From the NCBI GenBank assembly GCA_902557935.1, contig CACECJ010000001.1, forward strand, positions 62,001-126,000: a stretch of DNA of 64,000 bases, in the 5' to 3' direction. The stretch is from an uncultured Pelagibacteraceae bacterium. GTDB taxonomy: Bacteria; Pseudomonadota; Alphaproteobacteria; Pelagibacterales; Pelagibacteraceae. Each line of letters opens with the position of its first letter. The stretch's first letter is position 1. A model generated the notes under the pieces. That model did no database searches, was not told the origin of the DNA, and was given only the letters and a program-made list of their open reading frames with translations. Below are positions 25,839 through 35,064 of this stretch, in pieces. The translations under genes were made by a program, and so were the position numbers.

Positions 25839-26780
25839 ATGAGATATTTAAAACATTTAGTATCATTAATTGCAGCTCTTACTATTAGTAGTGCTGTATT
25901 TGCCAATGAGATTAAAATGGGTAAGGCAGACTGGGATACAGGTTATTTTCAGGCTGAGATCTATAAGGCAGCTCTTGAGAAAATGGGTTACAAAGTTTCA
26001 GGCCCAACTGTAATGAAACCTCAAGTGTTTTATGTAGCGGCAACATCAGGTGATGTTGATTTGTGGGTGAACGGCTGGTTCGGAACTCATGATGGTTACA
26101 TTTCAGAGTCTAAAGGAAAAGTTAAACCAGTTGGTTATGTAATGAAAGGTGGAGGAGCCCAAGGTTACTTAATTGATAAAAAATCAGCAGATAAATTTGG
26201 TATCAAAAGCGTAATGGATATCAAAAAACATGCAAAAGAGTTTGACTCTAATGGCGATGGAAAAGCAGACATGGTTGCTTGCCCTCCAGGTTGGGGTTGT
26301 GAAAAACAAATTACAAAACACTTTGATGAACTAGGTTTAGGTGAATTTATCAATCCAGTAAAAGCAGACTACTCTGCTTCAATGGCAGATGCAGTGTCTA
26401 AATATAAAAATGGAAAATCAATTTTATTTTATACATGGACGCCTAACTGGACTGTTGGTGCTTTAAAACTTGGTAAAGATGTAGTTTGGATTGAAGTTCC
26501 ATACAGCAAAACGAAACCTACTAAGATCGCTAATGCTACAAAGTCTAAAGTAAATTTAGGTTTTGGTGCTGATGATATTAGACCAGCAGCTAACGTAGAT
26601 TTTCTTAAAGCAAATCCAAAGGTAGAAAAGATGCTTAAAAAAGCCTCAATACCTCTTGGAGATATTGCTGCTCAGAACTTGAAGATGAACAAGGGTGAGA
26701 AAAGTGAAAAAGCTATTAAGAAACACGCAGCTGAATGGATAAAAACTAATCAAAGCACGTTTGATAGTTGGATCAAGTAA
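25839..26780 (+). CDS. proX: Glycine betaine/proline-type ABC transporter binding protein, copy 2
   Basis: A 313-residue paralogue of the preceding gene, same length and collinear throughout. It has a signal peptide (ending AVFANEI), GKADWDTGYFQAEIYKAALEK, LWVNGWFGTHD, ACPPGWGCEK and FYTWTPNWTVG. Differences cluster at positions that may touch ligand or permease (NHD to THD, CHPGWG to CPPGWG, VWIEAPFS to VWIEVPYS). A perfect SD and separate upstream structure suggest it is the more highly expressed copy. It is 18 nt before the permease gene. Confidence 0.88.
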   Translation: MRYLKHLVSLIAALTISSAVFANEIKMGKADWDTGYFQAEIYKAALEKMGYKVSGPTVMKPQVFYVAATSGDVDLWVNGWFGTHDGYISESKGKVKPVGYVMKGGGAQGYLIDKKSADKFGIKSVMDIKKHAKEFDSNGDGKADMVACPPGWGCEKQITKHFDELGLGEFINPVKADYSASMADAVSKYKNGKSILFYTWTPNWTVGALKLGKDVVWIEVPYSKTKPTKIANATKSKVNLGFGADDIRPAANVDFLKANPKVEKMLKKASIPLGDIAAQNLKMNKGEKSEKAIKKHAAEWIKTNQSTFDSWIK

Positions 26781-26798
26781 AGGTTCAGGTTAATTTTA

Positions 26799-27650
26799 AT
26801 GAGTTTAAAATTAGCCCCATCAGATTACGAAATATACCTTCCAATAGGTGAATGGATAGAAGGAAATATTAAAGAGTGGCTGTTTGAACAAAGGCCACTC
26901 TTTAAGAAAATTTCAGCACCTATAGATACTGTATTAAATAGTTTAGACTCTCTTTTTAATTTTATCCCTTTCCCAATAATACTTTTAATATTTATAATTT
27001 TTGCTTACAGGACAAATGGAATTAAATTTGCAATATTTTCTTTTGTAAGTTTAGTTTTTATTGATCTTGTTGATCTTTGGTCAGAAAGCATGACAACATT
27101 AGCAATGATTTTTACTGCTGTTTTATTTTGTATGTTAATAGGAATTCCTCTCGGAATCATTGCCTCAAGAAGCAATACTTTTGAAATTATTTTACGTCCT
27201 ATACTCGATATAATGCAAACAATACCAAGTTTCGTTTATTTGATTCCTGTAGTTATGCTTTTTGGAGTTGGTTTAACTCCTGGAGTGGTTGCTACGATTA
27301 TATTTGCATTACCACCAATTATTCGATTAACGAATTTAGGTATTAGGCAAGTTGGTAAGGGATTTAAAGAGGCAGGATCAAGTTTAGGACTTACTAGATT
27401 TTTAATATTAATTAAAATTGAAATTCCACTGTCTTTAAAAACTATAATGGCAGGAGTTAACCAAACGTTGATGCTTGCATTGTCGATGGTAGTTATTGCT
27501 GCTCTAATTGGTGCTGGAGGGCTAGGCTTAACTGTATATATCGCATTAGGAAGACTTGATGTTGGTTCTGCGGTTATTGGCGGAACAGGAATTGTAATTC
27601 TAGCAATTATTTTAGACAGAATTACTCAAAAAATTATTAAATCACACTAA
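26799..27650 (+). CDS. proW: Glycine betaine/proline-type ABC transporter permease
   Basis: A 283-residue inner-membrane protein. It has a ProW-like amphipathic N-terminus with a PIG-EW motif (LPIGEWIEGNIKEWLF), about six to seven membrane segments, LDIMQTIPSFVYLIPVVMLFG and an EAA-type coupling loop (FKEAGSSLGLTRFLILIKIEIPLSLKTIMAG). It should form a homodimeric pore with a ProV ATPase. No ProV gene is adjacent: the next gene is on the opposite strand and overlaps its 3' end by 9 bp. Confidence 0.92.
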   Translation: MSLKLAPSDYEIYLPIGEWIEGNIKEWLFEQRPLFKKISAPIDTVLNSLDSLFNFIPFPIILLIFIIFAYRTNGIKFAIFSFVSLVFIDLVDLWSESMTTLAMIFTAVLFCMLIGIPLGIIASRSNTFEIILRPILDIMQTIPSFVYLIPVVMLFGVGLTPGVVATIIFALPPIIRLTNLGIRQVGKGFKEAGSSLGLTRFLILIKIEIPLSLKTIMAGVNQTLMLALSMVVIAALIGAGGLGLTVYIALGRLDVGSAVIGGTGIVILAIILDRITQKIIKSH

Positions 27651-28550
27651 AGACTTCAGTTTTGAGATATGTTTTGGAGTAATTTCACAACATCCTCCAA
27701 TAATTTTGGCTCCTTTGTTCTTTAATTTTCTACAAATTTCAAGAAATTTTTTAGGAGTAAGATCTTTTCTTTTTCCAAGTTGAACTTTTGGATTATTAGA
27801 GTCAGGTTTCCAACCTGGAGGAATATGTTCAAAAGCATTAATTTTAAAGCCAAATGGGACTTTAAGTTTTTTAGCATCCTTCATAACTTCACTTAAATCC
27901 TCAAATGAAACACAAGAAGCCATTATTCCAATGGGTTTATGTTTTTGAACTTTTTTTGCTACAGTTATAAATTTTTCACCTGAGGGTAACAATCCTTTAC
28001 GTCTAATGTGGATACCGACCAAAATTTTTTTCTTATATTTTTTAATTGCACTCAAACCCAATAAACACTCCTTCCAGCTACTCATTACATCTAAATAAAA
28101 GAAATCAACATATGGATTGAGATATTTTGCTTGGGATTTAAAACTTTCCTTTATAAACTTAAGATCTTTTCCAAGATCAGCAAAATAAGTAAAATTTTGA
28201 GGCGGCAGACTTCCAGCAATCAAAATTTTTTTTTTAGATATTCCTACGGCTTTTTTTGCAAGTTTTCCTGCTAGAACATTCAGATTTTTATATTCTTTTA
28301 CTAAACCATTTTCGATAAGCCTTCTTTTTCTGCTACCAAAGCTGTTAGTTACAATAATTTCTGCTCCGGCTTTTATAAAATCTAAATGCGTTTTGACAAC
28401 TGTTTTGTGATATTTTCGATTATATAAAGCCGAGGCTCCCCAAAGAGTTCCGTGAGGTTTTACTCCGCGGTTAAGGAGTTCCTGGCCCATACCCCCATCT
28501 AAAATTCTTGTTTGTTGAAAAAAATTATTATCCAGAGACTTCAATTCCAA
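27642..28550 (-). CDS. Homocysteine S-methyltransferase family protein (possible betaine-homocysteine methyltransferase)
   Basis: A 302-residue TIM-barrel methyltransferase making methionine from homocysteine. It shows ILDGGMGQELLNRG, IVTNSFGSR, the first zinc Cys in IMASCVSFE and the zinc pair in IIGGCCEITPKHI. The methyl donor is not fixed by sequence (betaine, S-methylmethionine or another). Lying directly against a betaine-type uptake operon supports betaine as donor. It uses a TTG start at 28550 that overlaps the upstream small membrane gene by 23 nt. Confidence 0.85.
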   Translation of the reverse strand: MELKSLDNNFFQQTRILDGGMGQELLNRGVKPHGTLWGASALYNRKYHKTVVKTHLDFIKAGAEIIVTNSFGSRKRRLIENGLVKEYKNLNVLAGKLAKKAVGISKKKILIAGSLPPQNFTYFADLGKDLKFIKESFKSQAKYLNPYVDFFYLDVMSSWKECLLGLSAIKKYKKKILVGIHIRRKGLLPSGEKFITVAKKVQKHKPIGIMASCVSFEDLSEVMKDAKKLKVPFGFKINAFEHIPPGWKPDSNNPKVQLGKRKDLTPKKFLEICRKLKNKGAKIIGGCCEITPKHISKLKSLV

Positions 28551-28713
28551 AAAAAGTAGATATTAAAATAATGATCGCAAAAATAGCAAACCACATAAAC
28601 CACTGAGATGCTACTTTTACTAATGAACCTTTATCAATACCTTTCCAGGGCATAAAAGTATATGTAGCAAGTGTAACCAAAATCAAAAATAATAGTAAAT
28701 TAGTTAAAGTCAT
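28528..28713 (-). CDS. Small two-helix membrane protein, unknown
   Basis: A 61-residue protein with two hydrophobic helices (about residues 3-21 and 38-57) separated by a short polar loop (PWKGIDKGSLVKVASQ). It is not recognised. It sits immediately after prpC and overlaps the homocysteine methyltransferase gene, so it belongs to the prpB-prpC unit. Confidence 0.65.
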   Translation of the reverse strand: MTLTNLLLFLILVTLATYTFMPWKGIDKGSLVKVASQWFMWFAIFAIIILISTFFGIEVSG

Positions 28714-29838
28714 TTATCTTTGATTCAACAACATTACTTCTCTTACCTCGGCACCTCTATACTTTGACAAAGGTCTTATAAGTTTATTTGAGGCATGTTG
28801 TTCCATGATGTGAGCGGACCAACCAGTAATTCGAGACATTACAAATATCGGTGTGTAGAAATCTATATCGAAACCCATCATGTAATAAGTTGGACCACAT
28901 GGAAAATCTACATTTGGATGGATATTTTTTCTTTGTAACATTACTTTTTCTAAAATTTCATACATCCTCGTATATTTTTCTTTTTTCAAAAGCTTAGCAA
29001 CTTTAAACATATAGTGTTTCATTGTTGGTACTCTCGAGTCTCCTGTACGGTAAACTCTGTGCCCAAATCCCATTACTACCTTTTTTTTATTTAATGCATT
29101 TTCAATCCAAGCTTTTGCTTTTTCAGGTTTTCCAATCTCTTTCATCATATGCATCACTGCTTCATTAGCTCCACCATGTAATGGACCTTTTAAAGAGGCT
29201 ATAGCTCCAGTTATTGCACCATGTAAATCAGATAAGCTGGATGTAATGGTTCTTGCTGTAAAAGTTGAAACATTAAAACTATGTTCAGCGTATAATATTA
29301 ACGAAATATCAAATGCTCTTACTATCTCCTTATCCGGAACTTTATTAAACATCATTTTAAAGAAATTTTCTGAAAAAGATAATTTTTTACTTGGAGCTAT
29401 AATTGATTTACCTTTTCGTGTTCTGAAATAAGCAGCAACAGCTGTCGGTGTTTTAGCAAATATTCTCATTGCCTTTCTCATGTTTGCTTTAGGAGAATTG
29501 TCTTTTGTGTCCTTATCTTCTAATGCCATCAAACTTACACAAGTTCTAATTACGTCCATAGGATGAGCGTTACGAGGCATTTTTTTAATATCATTTAATA
29601 TTTGTTTAGAAAGTTTTCTTTCTGATCTTTCTTGTTTGATAAATTTTTTCAGCTGACTTTTGTTTGGGAGCTCTCCGTTCAGTACCAAATAGGCAACTTC
29701 TTCAAAATCACATTTATCGCAGAGCTCTTGTACCGTGTATCCTCTATAAGTTAAGGCACTGAGTTCTGGAACTACATGTGAAATAGTAGTTTCATCAACT
29801 ACTATACCTAACAAACCTTTTTTTATTTCTTCACTCAT
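28714..29838 (-). CDS. prpC: 2-methylcitrate synthase/citrate synthase
   Basis: A 374-residue citrate-synthase family enzyme that condenses propionyl-CoA (or acetyl-CoA) with oxaloacetate. Active-site His are in LHGGANEAVM and GFGHRVYRTGDSRV; the Asp lies in NVDFPCGPTYYMMG. The length (about 370) and direct pairing with a methylisocitrate lyase gene (1-nt overlap) point to the methylcitrate cycle rather than the TCA enzyme. A C-terminal basic segment ends EVMLLNQR. Confidence 0.88.
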   Translation of the reverse strand: MSEEIKKGLLGIVVDETTISHVVPELSALTYRGYTVQELCDKCDFEEVAYLVLNGELPNKSQLKKFIKQERSERKLSKQILNDIKKMPRNAHPMDVIRTCVSLMALEDKDTKDNSPKANMRKAMRIFAKTPTAVAAYFRTRKGKSIIAPSKKLSFSENFFKMMFNKVPDKEIVRAFDISLILYAEHSFNVSTFTARTITSSLSDLHGAITGAIASLKGPLHGGANEAVMHMMKEIGKPEKAKAWIENALNKKKVVMGFGHRVYRTGDSRVPTMKHYMFKVAKLLKKEKYTRMYEILEKVMLQRKNIHPNVDFPCGPTYYMMGFDIDFYTPIFVMSRITGWSAHIMEQHASNKLIRPLSKYRGAEVREVMLLNQR

Positions 29839-30740
29839 TATTCATGTCCCTCTGTAGAAAAATCTGTGATTTTCTTATCAGGCGTATTGTACTTCTCATA
29901 TTCTACTAACTCGTACAACCTTTTTCTAGTCTGCATTTTGTCAATGATATTATTTTGATGGCCATCTTTAAATATTGATTTAAGACCAAATTCAACATTC
30001 TGCATGGCGAGTCTCTGTGTTGTCACAGGATAAATAACTAAATTATAGCCTAAATTTTCTAATTGAGACCTATTTAATAATTTAGATTTTCCAAACTCTG
30101 TCATGTTAGCTAGTAAATAACCCTTAGATATTTTTCTTACTTTTTCAAACTCTTTTTCATCTTTCATTGCTTCTGGAAAAATCATGTCAGCACCAGCATC
30201 TTCATAAGATTTAATTCTTTCTAATGTTTTATCAATACCTTCTACAGTATTTGCATCAGTCCTAACTATAATTAAAAAATTTTTATCCTTTCTAGCATTA
30301 ACCGACTCCTTAATCTTTTTTACCATTTCACCTTTTGAAATAAGTTCTTTGTTATCTAAATGCCCACATCTTTTTTCAGCTATCTGATCTTCTATATGAC
30401 AGCCAGCTAAACCTTTTTCCTCAAAAGTTGTTATTGTTTTTTTACAATTTTTAAATCCTGTATCTGCATCCACAATTGTGGGAAGGTCTGTTACTCTAGA
30501 AATTTGGTTAGCCCTGTAACTCACTTGATCTAAAGTCGTTAATCCTATGTCTGGTAATCCCAGATCATTAGACATAACACCGCCTGAGATGTAAACTCCA
30601 TCAAATCCGATTTCAGCAATAAGTTTTGCGCACAACGGATTATACGCACCAGGGAATCTAAGAAGCTTTTTCGATTGTAAACTTTTTACAAATTCTAATC
30701 TTTTTTCAGAACTATTTTTTTTTGTAAAATGCATGTGCAA
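29838..30740 (-). CDS. prpB: 2-methylisocitrate lyase
   Basis: A 300-residue isocitrate-lyase superfamily TIM barrel splitting methylisocitrate into pyruvate and succinate. Motifs are FPGAYNPLCAKLI, YISGGVMSND, VDADTGF (metal site) and the catalytic AEKRCGHLDNKEL. With prpC it handles propionyl-CoA, for example from branched-chain amino acid, methionine or DMSP breakdown. No prpD is present in the window. The first or third codon (both ATG) can be the start. Confidence 0.9.
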   Translation of the reverse strand: MHMHFTKKNSSEKRLEFVKSLQSKKLLRFPGAYNPLCAKLIAEIGFDGVYISGGVMSNDLGLPDIGLTTLDQVSYRANQISRVTDLPTIVDADTGFKNCKKTITTFEEKGLAGCHIEDQIAEKRCGHLDNKELISKGEMVKKIKESVNARKDKNFLIIVRTDANTVEGIDKTLERIKSYEDAGADMIFPEAMKDEKEFEKVRKISKGYLLANMTEFGKSKLLNRSQLENLGYNLVIYPVTTQRLAMQNVEFGLKSIFKDGHQNNIIDKMQTRKRLYELVEYEKYNTPDKKITDFSTEGHE

Positions 30741-30777
30741 AGTTTATATTAAAGAGATTAATAAAAATCAAAGGCTA

Positions 30778-31377
30778 TTATTTTGTAAGAATAAATATAC
30801 CAGTTAATATTAACAAAAGAGCTAAAGCATATTCTATAATTTTTTTCGTTTTAATATCCCCCACGAATTTTCTTAACCCACTTCCAAAAAGCGCCCAAAG
30901 ACTAATCGTAGGAAAACATATTACTGCAGCAGTAATAGTAACAAATGCAACTCCTATAAAAATATTCTCCTCAGTAGGGAAAAAACCTGATGCAACAGTG
31001 ACTGCAATCGACCAAGCTTTTGGATTTATAAATTGGAACAATGATGCTTCGTAAAATTTTAATGGTCTTCCAGTTTCTTTTTGCACCATAGAAAACGAAC
31101 CAATCATTTTCCATCCTAAGTAAAGCAAATAAATAAAGCATAATATTTTCATGTAAAATTGAATTTGAGGATATATTAAAAATAAATTTGCTAAACCAAA
31201 ACAGGTAAGGCCGATTTGAAAAATATGCCCTAAAGGAATTCCAATTAAATGTGGCAACGTTCTAACGAATCCAAATTTCATGCCTGATGCTGTGAGCATC
31301 GCATTATTTGGACCTGGTGTAAAAAACATTGTAAAATAAAAAGTTGCTAAAGCTGAAAATAGAGCAAAACTAATCAT
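30778..31377 (-). CDS. LysE/RhtB family amino acid exporter
   Basis: A 199-residue inner-membrane protein with about six hydrophobic segments. The N-terminal TMFFTPGPNNAMLTASGMKFGFVRTLPHLIGIPLGH and FINPKAWSIAVTVASGF are characteristic of LysE-type exporters. The substrate amino acid is unknown. It overlaps the upstream phosphatase gene by 4 nt. Confidence 0.87.
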   Translation of the reverse strand: MISFALFSALATFYFTMFFTPGPNNAMLTASGMKFGFVRTLPHLIGIPLGHIFQIGLTCFGLANLFLIYPQIQFYMKILCFIYLLYLGWKMIGSFSMVQKETGRPLKFYEASLFQFINPKAWSIAVTVASGFFPTEENIFIGVAFVTITAAVICFPTISLWALFGSGLRKFVGDIKTKKIIEYALALLLILTGIFILTK

Positions 31378-32036
31378 AAATATTTTTCAATAATTTTTTC
31401 AAAATTCAAAAAGTCGGAAATTAGTTCATCGTGTTTAATTTCTTTTTCAGTTTTTTCAGTATATCCATCTTTCACTAAAACAAATGGTATTTTAGCGTTA
31501 TACGCAGACATAGCATCTACTTCGCTATCTCCAATCATTATTGTTTTTTTTAAATCACCACCAATTATTTCAACTACGTCCGTAAGGTGCCTTGGGTCCG
31601 GTTTGTTGAATGCAAAAGTATCCGAGCCAGCGACATATTCAAAATATTTGAACAAATCTAATTTTTTTAATAAGTCTATCGCAAGCCTTTCTTGTTTATT
31701 GGTACAGACAGCCATTGAAATATTTTTATTTTTTGCCCAATTAAAAAAATCAATTGCACCTTTTATTGGAACACTGTTTTTATCAATATTTTTTGAGTAA
31801 AAATCTATAAATTCTTTTGTCATTTCTTTTTTTGTTTCCTCATCTTTTATTTCTTCTTTAAAAGATCTTTGCATCATTACCCACGCACCTTTTCCAGCAA
31901 GTGACTTAATATCTTCAAGTTTTTTTTCTGAATGACCAAATTTTTTCATCACATGATTATGAGCGGCCATTAAATCTGGCGCGGTATTTACTATAGTTCC
32001 GTCCAGATCAAAAAGAATAGTGTAGATTTGATTCAT
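31374..32036 (-). CDS. HAD-superfamily phosphatase (phosphoglycolate phosphatase-like)
   Basis: A 220-residue haloacid dehalogenase hydrolase with all motifs: FDLDGTIVNTAPDL (nucleophile Asp and acid/base Asp), AVCTNKQ, a Lys in FNKPDPRHL and IGDSEVDAMSA. The helical cap lies between motifs I and II. Phosphoglycolate phosphatase (Gph) is the nearest type; other phosphosugars are possible. Confidence 0.85.
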   Translation of the reverse strand: MNQIYTILFDLDGTIVNTAPDLMAAHNHVMKKFGHSEKKLEDIKSLAGKGAWVMMQRSFKEEIKDEETKKEMTKEFIDFYSKNIDKNSVPIKGAIDFFNWAKNKNISMAVCTNKQERLAIDLLKKLDLFKYFEYVAGSDTFAFNKPDPRHLTDVVEIIGGDLKKTIMIGDSEVDAMSAYNAKIPFVLVKDGYTEKTEKEIKHDELISDFLNFEKIIEKYL

Positions 32037-32105
32037 TTTTAAAGTATTAAAAAGAAATATTTTGTGACTTATTTCAGTTAAGTTAATAATGTAAAGAAAT
32101 TTTTA

Positions 32106-32750
32106 ATGAATACAAATAATAAATTAAATAAAGCTAATTCCTATAGGCTTTCACAAGAATTACTAAGAAATAATGCTTTGAAGAAAGGTGTAAATTTAAT
32201 TGCACCAGAAACAATTTTTTTATCAAAAGATACTTTATTTGGAAAAAACGTGACCATAGATCCATATGTTGTGATCGGTCCGGGCGTTAAAATTGGAGAT
32301 CATTCTCATATTAAATCTTTTAGTCATCTTGAAGGAACTAAAATAGAAAACAATGTTACTGTGGGTCCTTACGCAAGGTTAAGAGAAGGAACTGTTTTGA
32401 AAAAAAATTCTAAAATTGGAAATTTTGTAGAGACAAAAAAATCCTTTATTAACCAAAATTCAAAAGTGAGTCACCTTTCTTATATTGGAGATACATCAAT
32501 TGGAAAAAATTCTAACATTGGTGCAGGCACAATCACTTGTAATTATGACGGTGTTAAAAAATCTAAAACAAAAATAGCAGATAATGTTTTTATAGGTTCC
32601 AACTCTTCATTAGTCGCACCGATTAGTATAGGCAAAAATAGTGTAGTAGGAGCTGGATCAGTAATCACAAAAAATGTGAAAAAAAAAACATTAGCACTTT
32701 CCAGAGCATCACAAGTTGAAATTAAAAATTATAAAAGGAAAAAAAAATAA
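32106..32750 (+). CDS. GlmU-like acetyltransferase domain without uridylyltransferase half
   Basis: A 214-residue left-handed beta-helix matching only the C-terminal half of Glm[19 protein letters not shown] (the GlmU linker), hexapeptide repeats, catalytic His123 in [10 protein letters not shown] and [17 protein letters not shown]. It would acetylate glucosamine-1-phosphate. The N-terminal pyrophosphorylase (GxGTRM-type loop) is absent, and upstream sequence holds a different gene. It directly precedes glmS (1-nt overlap), so the amino-sugar pathway context is intact. Full GlmU is about 450 residues. Confidence 0.88.
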   Translation: MNTNNKLNKANSYRLSQELLRNNALKKGVNLIAPETIFLSKDTLFGKNVTIDPYVVIGPGVKIGDHSHIKSFSHLEGTKIENNVTVGPYARLREGTVLKKNSKIGNFVETKKSFINQNSKVSHLSYIGDTSIGKNSNIGAGTITCNYDGVKKSKTKIADNVFIGSNSSLVAPISIGKNSVVGAGSVITKNVKKKTLALSRASQVEIKNYKRKKK

Positions 32751-34567
32751 TGTGCGGAATTATTGGGATTGCAAGCAATAAACCTGTTTCAATTAACATA
32801 ATTAATTCTTTAAAAAAATTAGAGTACAGAGGATATGACTCTGCAGGTTTAGCGACATTAACCGATAACTTAATAGATGAAAAAAAATGCTCCGGTAGAG
32901 TTGACGAGCTGGAAAAAATTTTATTTAAAAATCCCTCGAATGGAAATATTGGAATAGGCCACGTGAGATGGGCTACTCATGGTGTACCTAATATTATTAA
33001 TGCTCATCCTCATTCCTCAGAAGAAGTTTCAGTTGTGCATAATGGAATAATTGAAAATTCAGATGAATTAAAGAAAGATTTGGAAGCTCAAGGTTTTAAG
33101 TTTAAATCACAAACTGATACTGAAGTTATTACTATATTAGTAACTCAGTTTTTGCAAAACTCAAAACCCCTAGAATCGGTATTCAAAACATTAAAAAAGT
33201 TAAAGGGCAGCTTTGCATTAGGCATTATATTTAAAAACTTTTCAGACATCATAATTGGCGCAAGAAGAGGCAGCCCATTAGCTGTTGGTTATTCAAAAGA
33301 AGAAAACTATTTAGGCTCAGACTCTTACGCCCTTAAATCTATGACGAATAAAATTTCTTATCTGGATGATGGAGAATTATGTATGTTGAATAAAGACAAT
33401 GTTGAATTTTATGATGTTAATCAAAATAAGATAAATAAAAAAATTCATATAGTGTCAGATGATGAAAATATTTCTGATAAAGGAGATTATAAAAACTTTA
33501 TGTCTAAAGAAATTTTTGAACAATCTACTACAATCAAAAAATGTTTAAGTGAATATACCGATAGCCTAAAAAAAGATATAAATATTTATAATTTTCCAAT
33601 TGATCCTAAAAAAATTAATAAGATAATTTTAATTGGATGTGGCACAGCTTACCATTCATGTCTAGTTGCAAAATATTGGTTTGAGGAACTTACCTCCATT
33701 GAAGTTGAAATTGATATAGCCTCAGAATTCAGATACAGAAATTTGAAATTCAACTTTAATAATCTTTATATTTTTGTTTCACAATCTGGCGAAACTGCAG
33801 ATACAGCAGCCGCATTAGATATATGTAAAAAAAATAAAGTAAAAACTTGTTCAATTGTAAATGTTGTAGAAAGTACAATAGCTAGAAATTCCGATTGGGT
33901 GCTACCAATTCATGCTGGTCCAGAAATAGGAGTAGCTTCTACAAAAGCTTTTTTAGGACAATTAATAGTCTTATATATACTTACTTTGAAACTGGCTATT
34001 TACAGAAGAGATATTGATAAAAAAGATTACAATAATAATTTACAAAACTTACAAAAACTTCCAGATGCAATTAACAATACTTTAAAACTTGAGAGTGAAA
34101 TTCAATTAATGGCTAAAGAATTTTTAGATGCTAAAGGATCAATGTTTTTAGGAAGAGGAAATTCTTTCCCAGTAGCTCTTGAAGGAGCTCTAAAATTAAA
34201 AGAACTTTCTTATTTACATGCTGAAGGATATCCAGCAGGTGAGATGAAGCACGGACCCCTAGCTTTAATTGAAGAGGGCCTTCCAGTAATAGTAATTGCA
34301 CCAAATGATAGATATTATGAAAAAACTTTATCAAACACTCAAGAAGTAATAGCAAGGGGAGGTAAAATTTTTTTTATAACTGATAATAAAAAAAAACTAT
34401 TAAGTACAAATATTAGATTTAGATTGGGAGTTCCTCGTGTAGATAATCTGTTATCACCTTTATTGCTAACGATACCTCTTCAACTATTAGCTTATCACGT
34501 AGCATTACTAAAAAATTGTGATATTGATAAACCTAGAAATTTAGCAAAGTCAGTTACTGTAGAGTAA
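32750..34567 (+). CDS. glmS: Glutamine-fructose-6-phosphate aminotransferase
   Basis: A full-length 605-residue enzyme making glucosamine-6-phosphate for peptidoglycan and LPS. Cys2 of MCGIIGIAS is the glutaminase nucleophile; RWATHG, the HNGIIEN loop and GSDSYAL are in the glutaminase domain. Two SIS sugar-isomerase domains follow (GCGTAYHSCLVAKYW, SQSGETADT, GRGNSFPVALEGALKLKELSYLHAEGYPAGEMKHGP) and the C-terminus ends DKPRNLAKSVTVE. Coupled to the GlmU-like gene. Confidence 0.97.
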   Translation: MCGIIGIASNKPVSINIINSLKKLEYRGYDSAGLATLTDNLIDEKKCSGRVDELEKILFKNPSNGNIGIGHVRWATHGVPNIINAHPHSSEEVSVVHNGIIENSDELKKDLEAQGFKFKSQTDTEVITILVTQFLQNSKPLESVFKTLKKLKGSFALGIIFKNFSDIIIGARRGSPLAVGYSKEENYLGSDSYALKSMTNKISYLDDGELCMLNKDNVEFYDVNQNKINKKIHIVSDDENISDKGDYKNFMSKEIFEQSTTIKKCLSEYTDSLKKDINIYNFPIDPKKINKIILIGCGTAYHSCLVAKYWFEELTSIEVEIDIASEFRYRNLKFNFNNLYIFVSQSGETADTAAALDICKKNKVKTCSIVNVVESTIARNSDWVLPIHAGPEIGVASTKAFLGQLIVLYILTLKLAIYRRDIDKKDYNNNLQNLQKLPDAINNTLKLESEIQLMAKEFLDAKGSMFLGRGNSFPVALEGALKLKELSYLHAEGYPAGEMKHGPLALIEEGLPVIVIAPNDRYYEKTLSNTQEVIARGGKIFFITDNKKKLLSTNIRFRLGVPRVDNLLSPLLLTIPLQLLAYHVALLKNCDIDKPRNLAKSVTVE

Positions 34568-34568
34568 A

Positions 34569-34982
34569 ATGAAAAAAAAATATCAAGCTCTGGTTCTATC
34601 GTGCATAGATCCTAGGTTCCAAACAATAGTTTTTAATTATTTAAAAAAAAGAAAATTAAATGGTAAATATAGTTCTTTTACTATTGCGGGTTCAGCTATT
34701 GGTGTAACCGCTCCAAAGTTCAGAAAATGGCACAAAACATTTTGGGATAACTTTGAAACTTCAGTGAAGTTGCATAAAATAAAAAAATTGATAGTTATTA
34801 ATCATCGTGATTGCGGAGCTGCAAAAATTGTTAATGGCAAAAAAAAATTTGATAGTTTTAATGAGACTAAAATCCATAAAAATTCTTTCACTAAAATCAG
34901 AAATAAGTTTAAAAACAAATATCCAAATTTAAAGATCGAAACTAATCTAGCCTCTCTGAATAAAAAAATTGAAAAATTTTGA
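34569..34982 (+). CDS. Short beta-carbonic-anhydrase-like protein
   Basis: A 137-residue protein keeping the beta-class active site: Cys12, Asp14 and Arg16 in SCIDPRF, and His79 and Cys82 in NHRDCGA. That is one zinc site plus the Asp-Arg dyad. It is much shorter than typical enzymes (about 200 residues), lacking much of the C-terminal part. It could be an active minimal carbonic anhydrase or a related zinc protein. It follows glmS by 1 nt and is probably co-transcribed. Confidence 0.75.
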   Translation: MKKKYQALVLSCIDPRFQTIVFNYLKKRKLNGKYSSFTIAGSAIGVTAPKFRKWHKTFWDNFETSVKLHKIKKLIVINHRDCGAAKIVNGKKKFDSFNETKIHKNSFTKIRNKFKNKYPNLKIETNLASLNKKIEKF

Positions 34983-35020
34983 TATATTTAAGGATTTATA
35001 CTAATTATTAAAATTCTTTC

Positions 35021-35049
35021 TTGGAAAAATTGCTTTTGCGATATATATA
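35021..35049 (+). promoter_or_regulatory. Sigma70-type promoter upstream of DAHP synthase
   Basis: TTGGAA at 35021-35026 and TATATA at 35044-35049 are separated by 17 bp, in the short spacer before the gene start at 35065. The leader would be under about 12 nt. Confidence 0.4.
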
Positions 35050-35064
35050 TACCATCAGTTGTAT

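Noticed and set aside
24769-26780. proX pair as an assembly duplication
   Set aside because: The copies differ throughout at DNA level and in their upstream regions, so they are true paralogues.
28551-28800. SAM riboswitch before the homocysteine methyltransferase
   Set aside because: The gene start overlaps the upstream coding gene, leaving no leader in which such a structure could fit.
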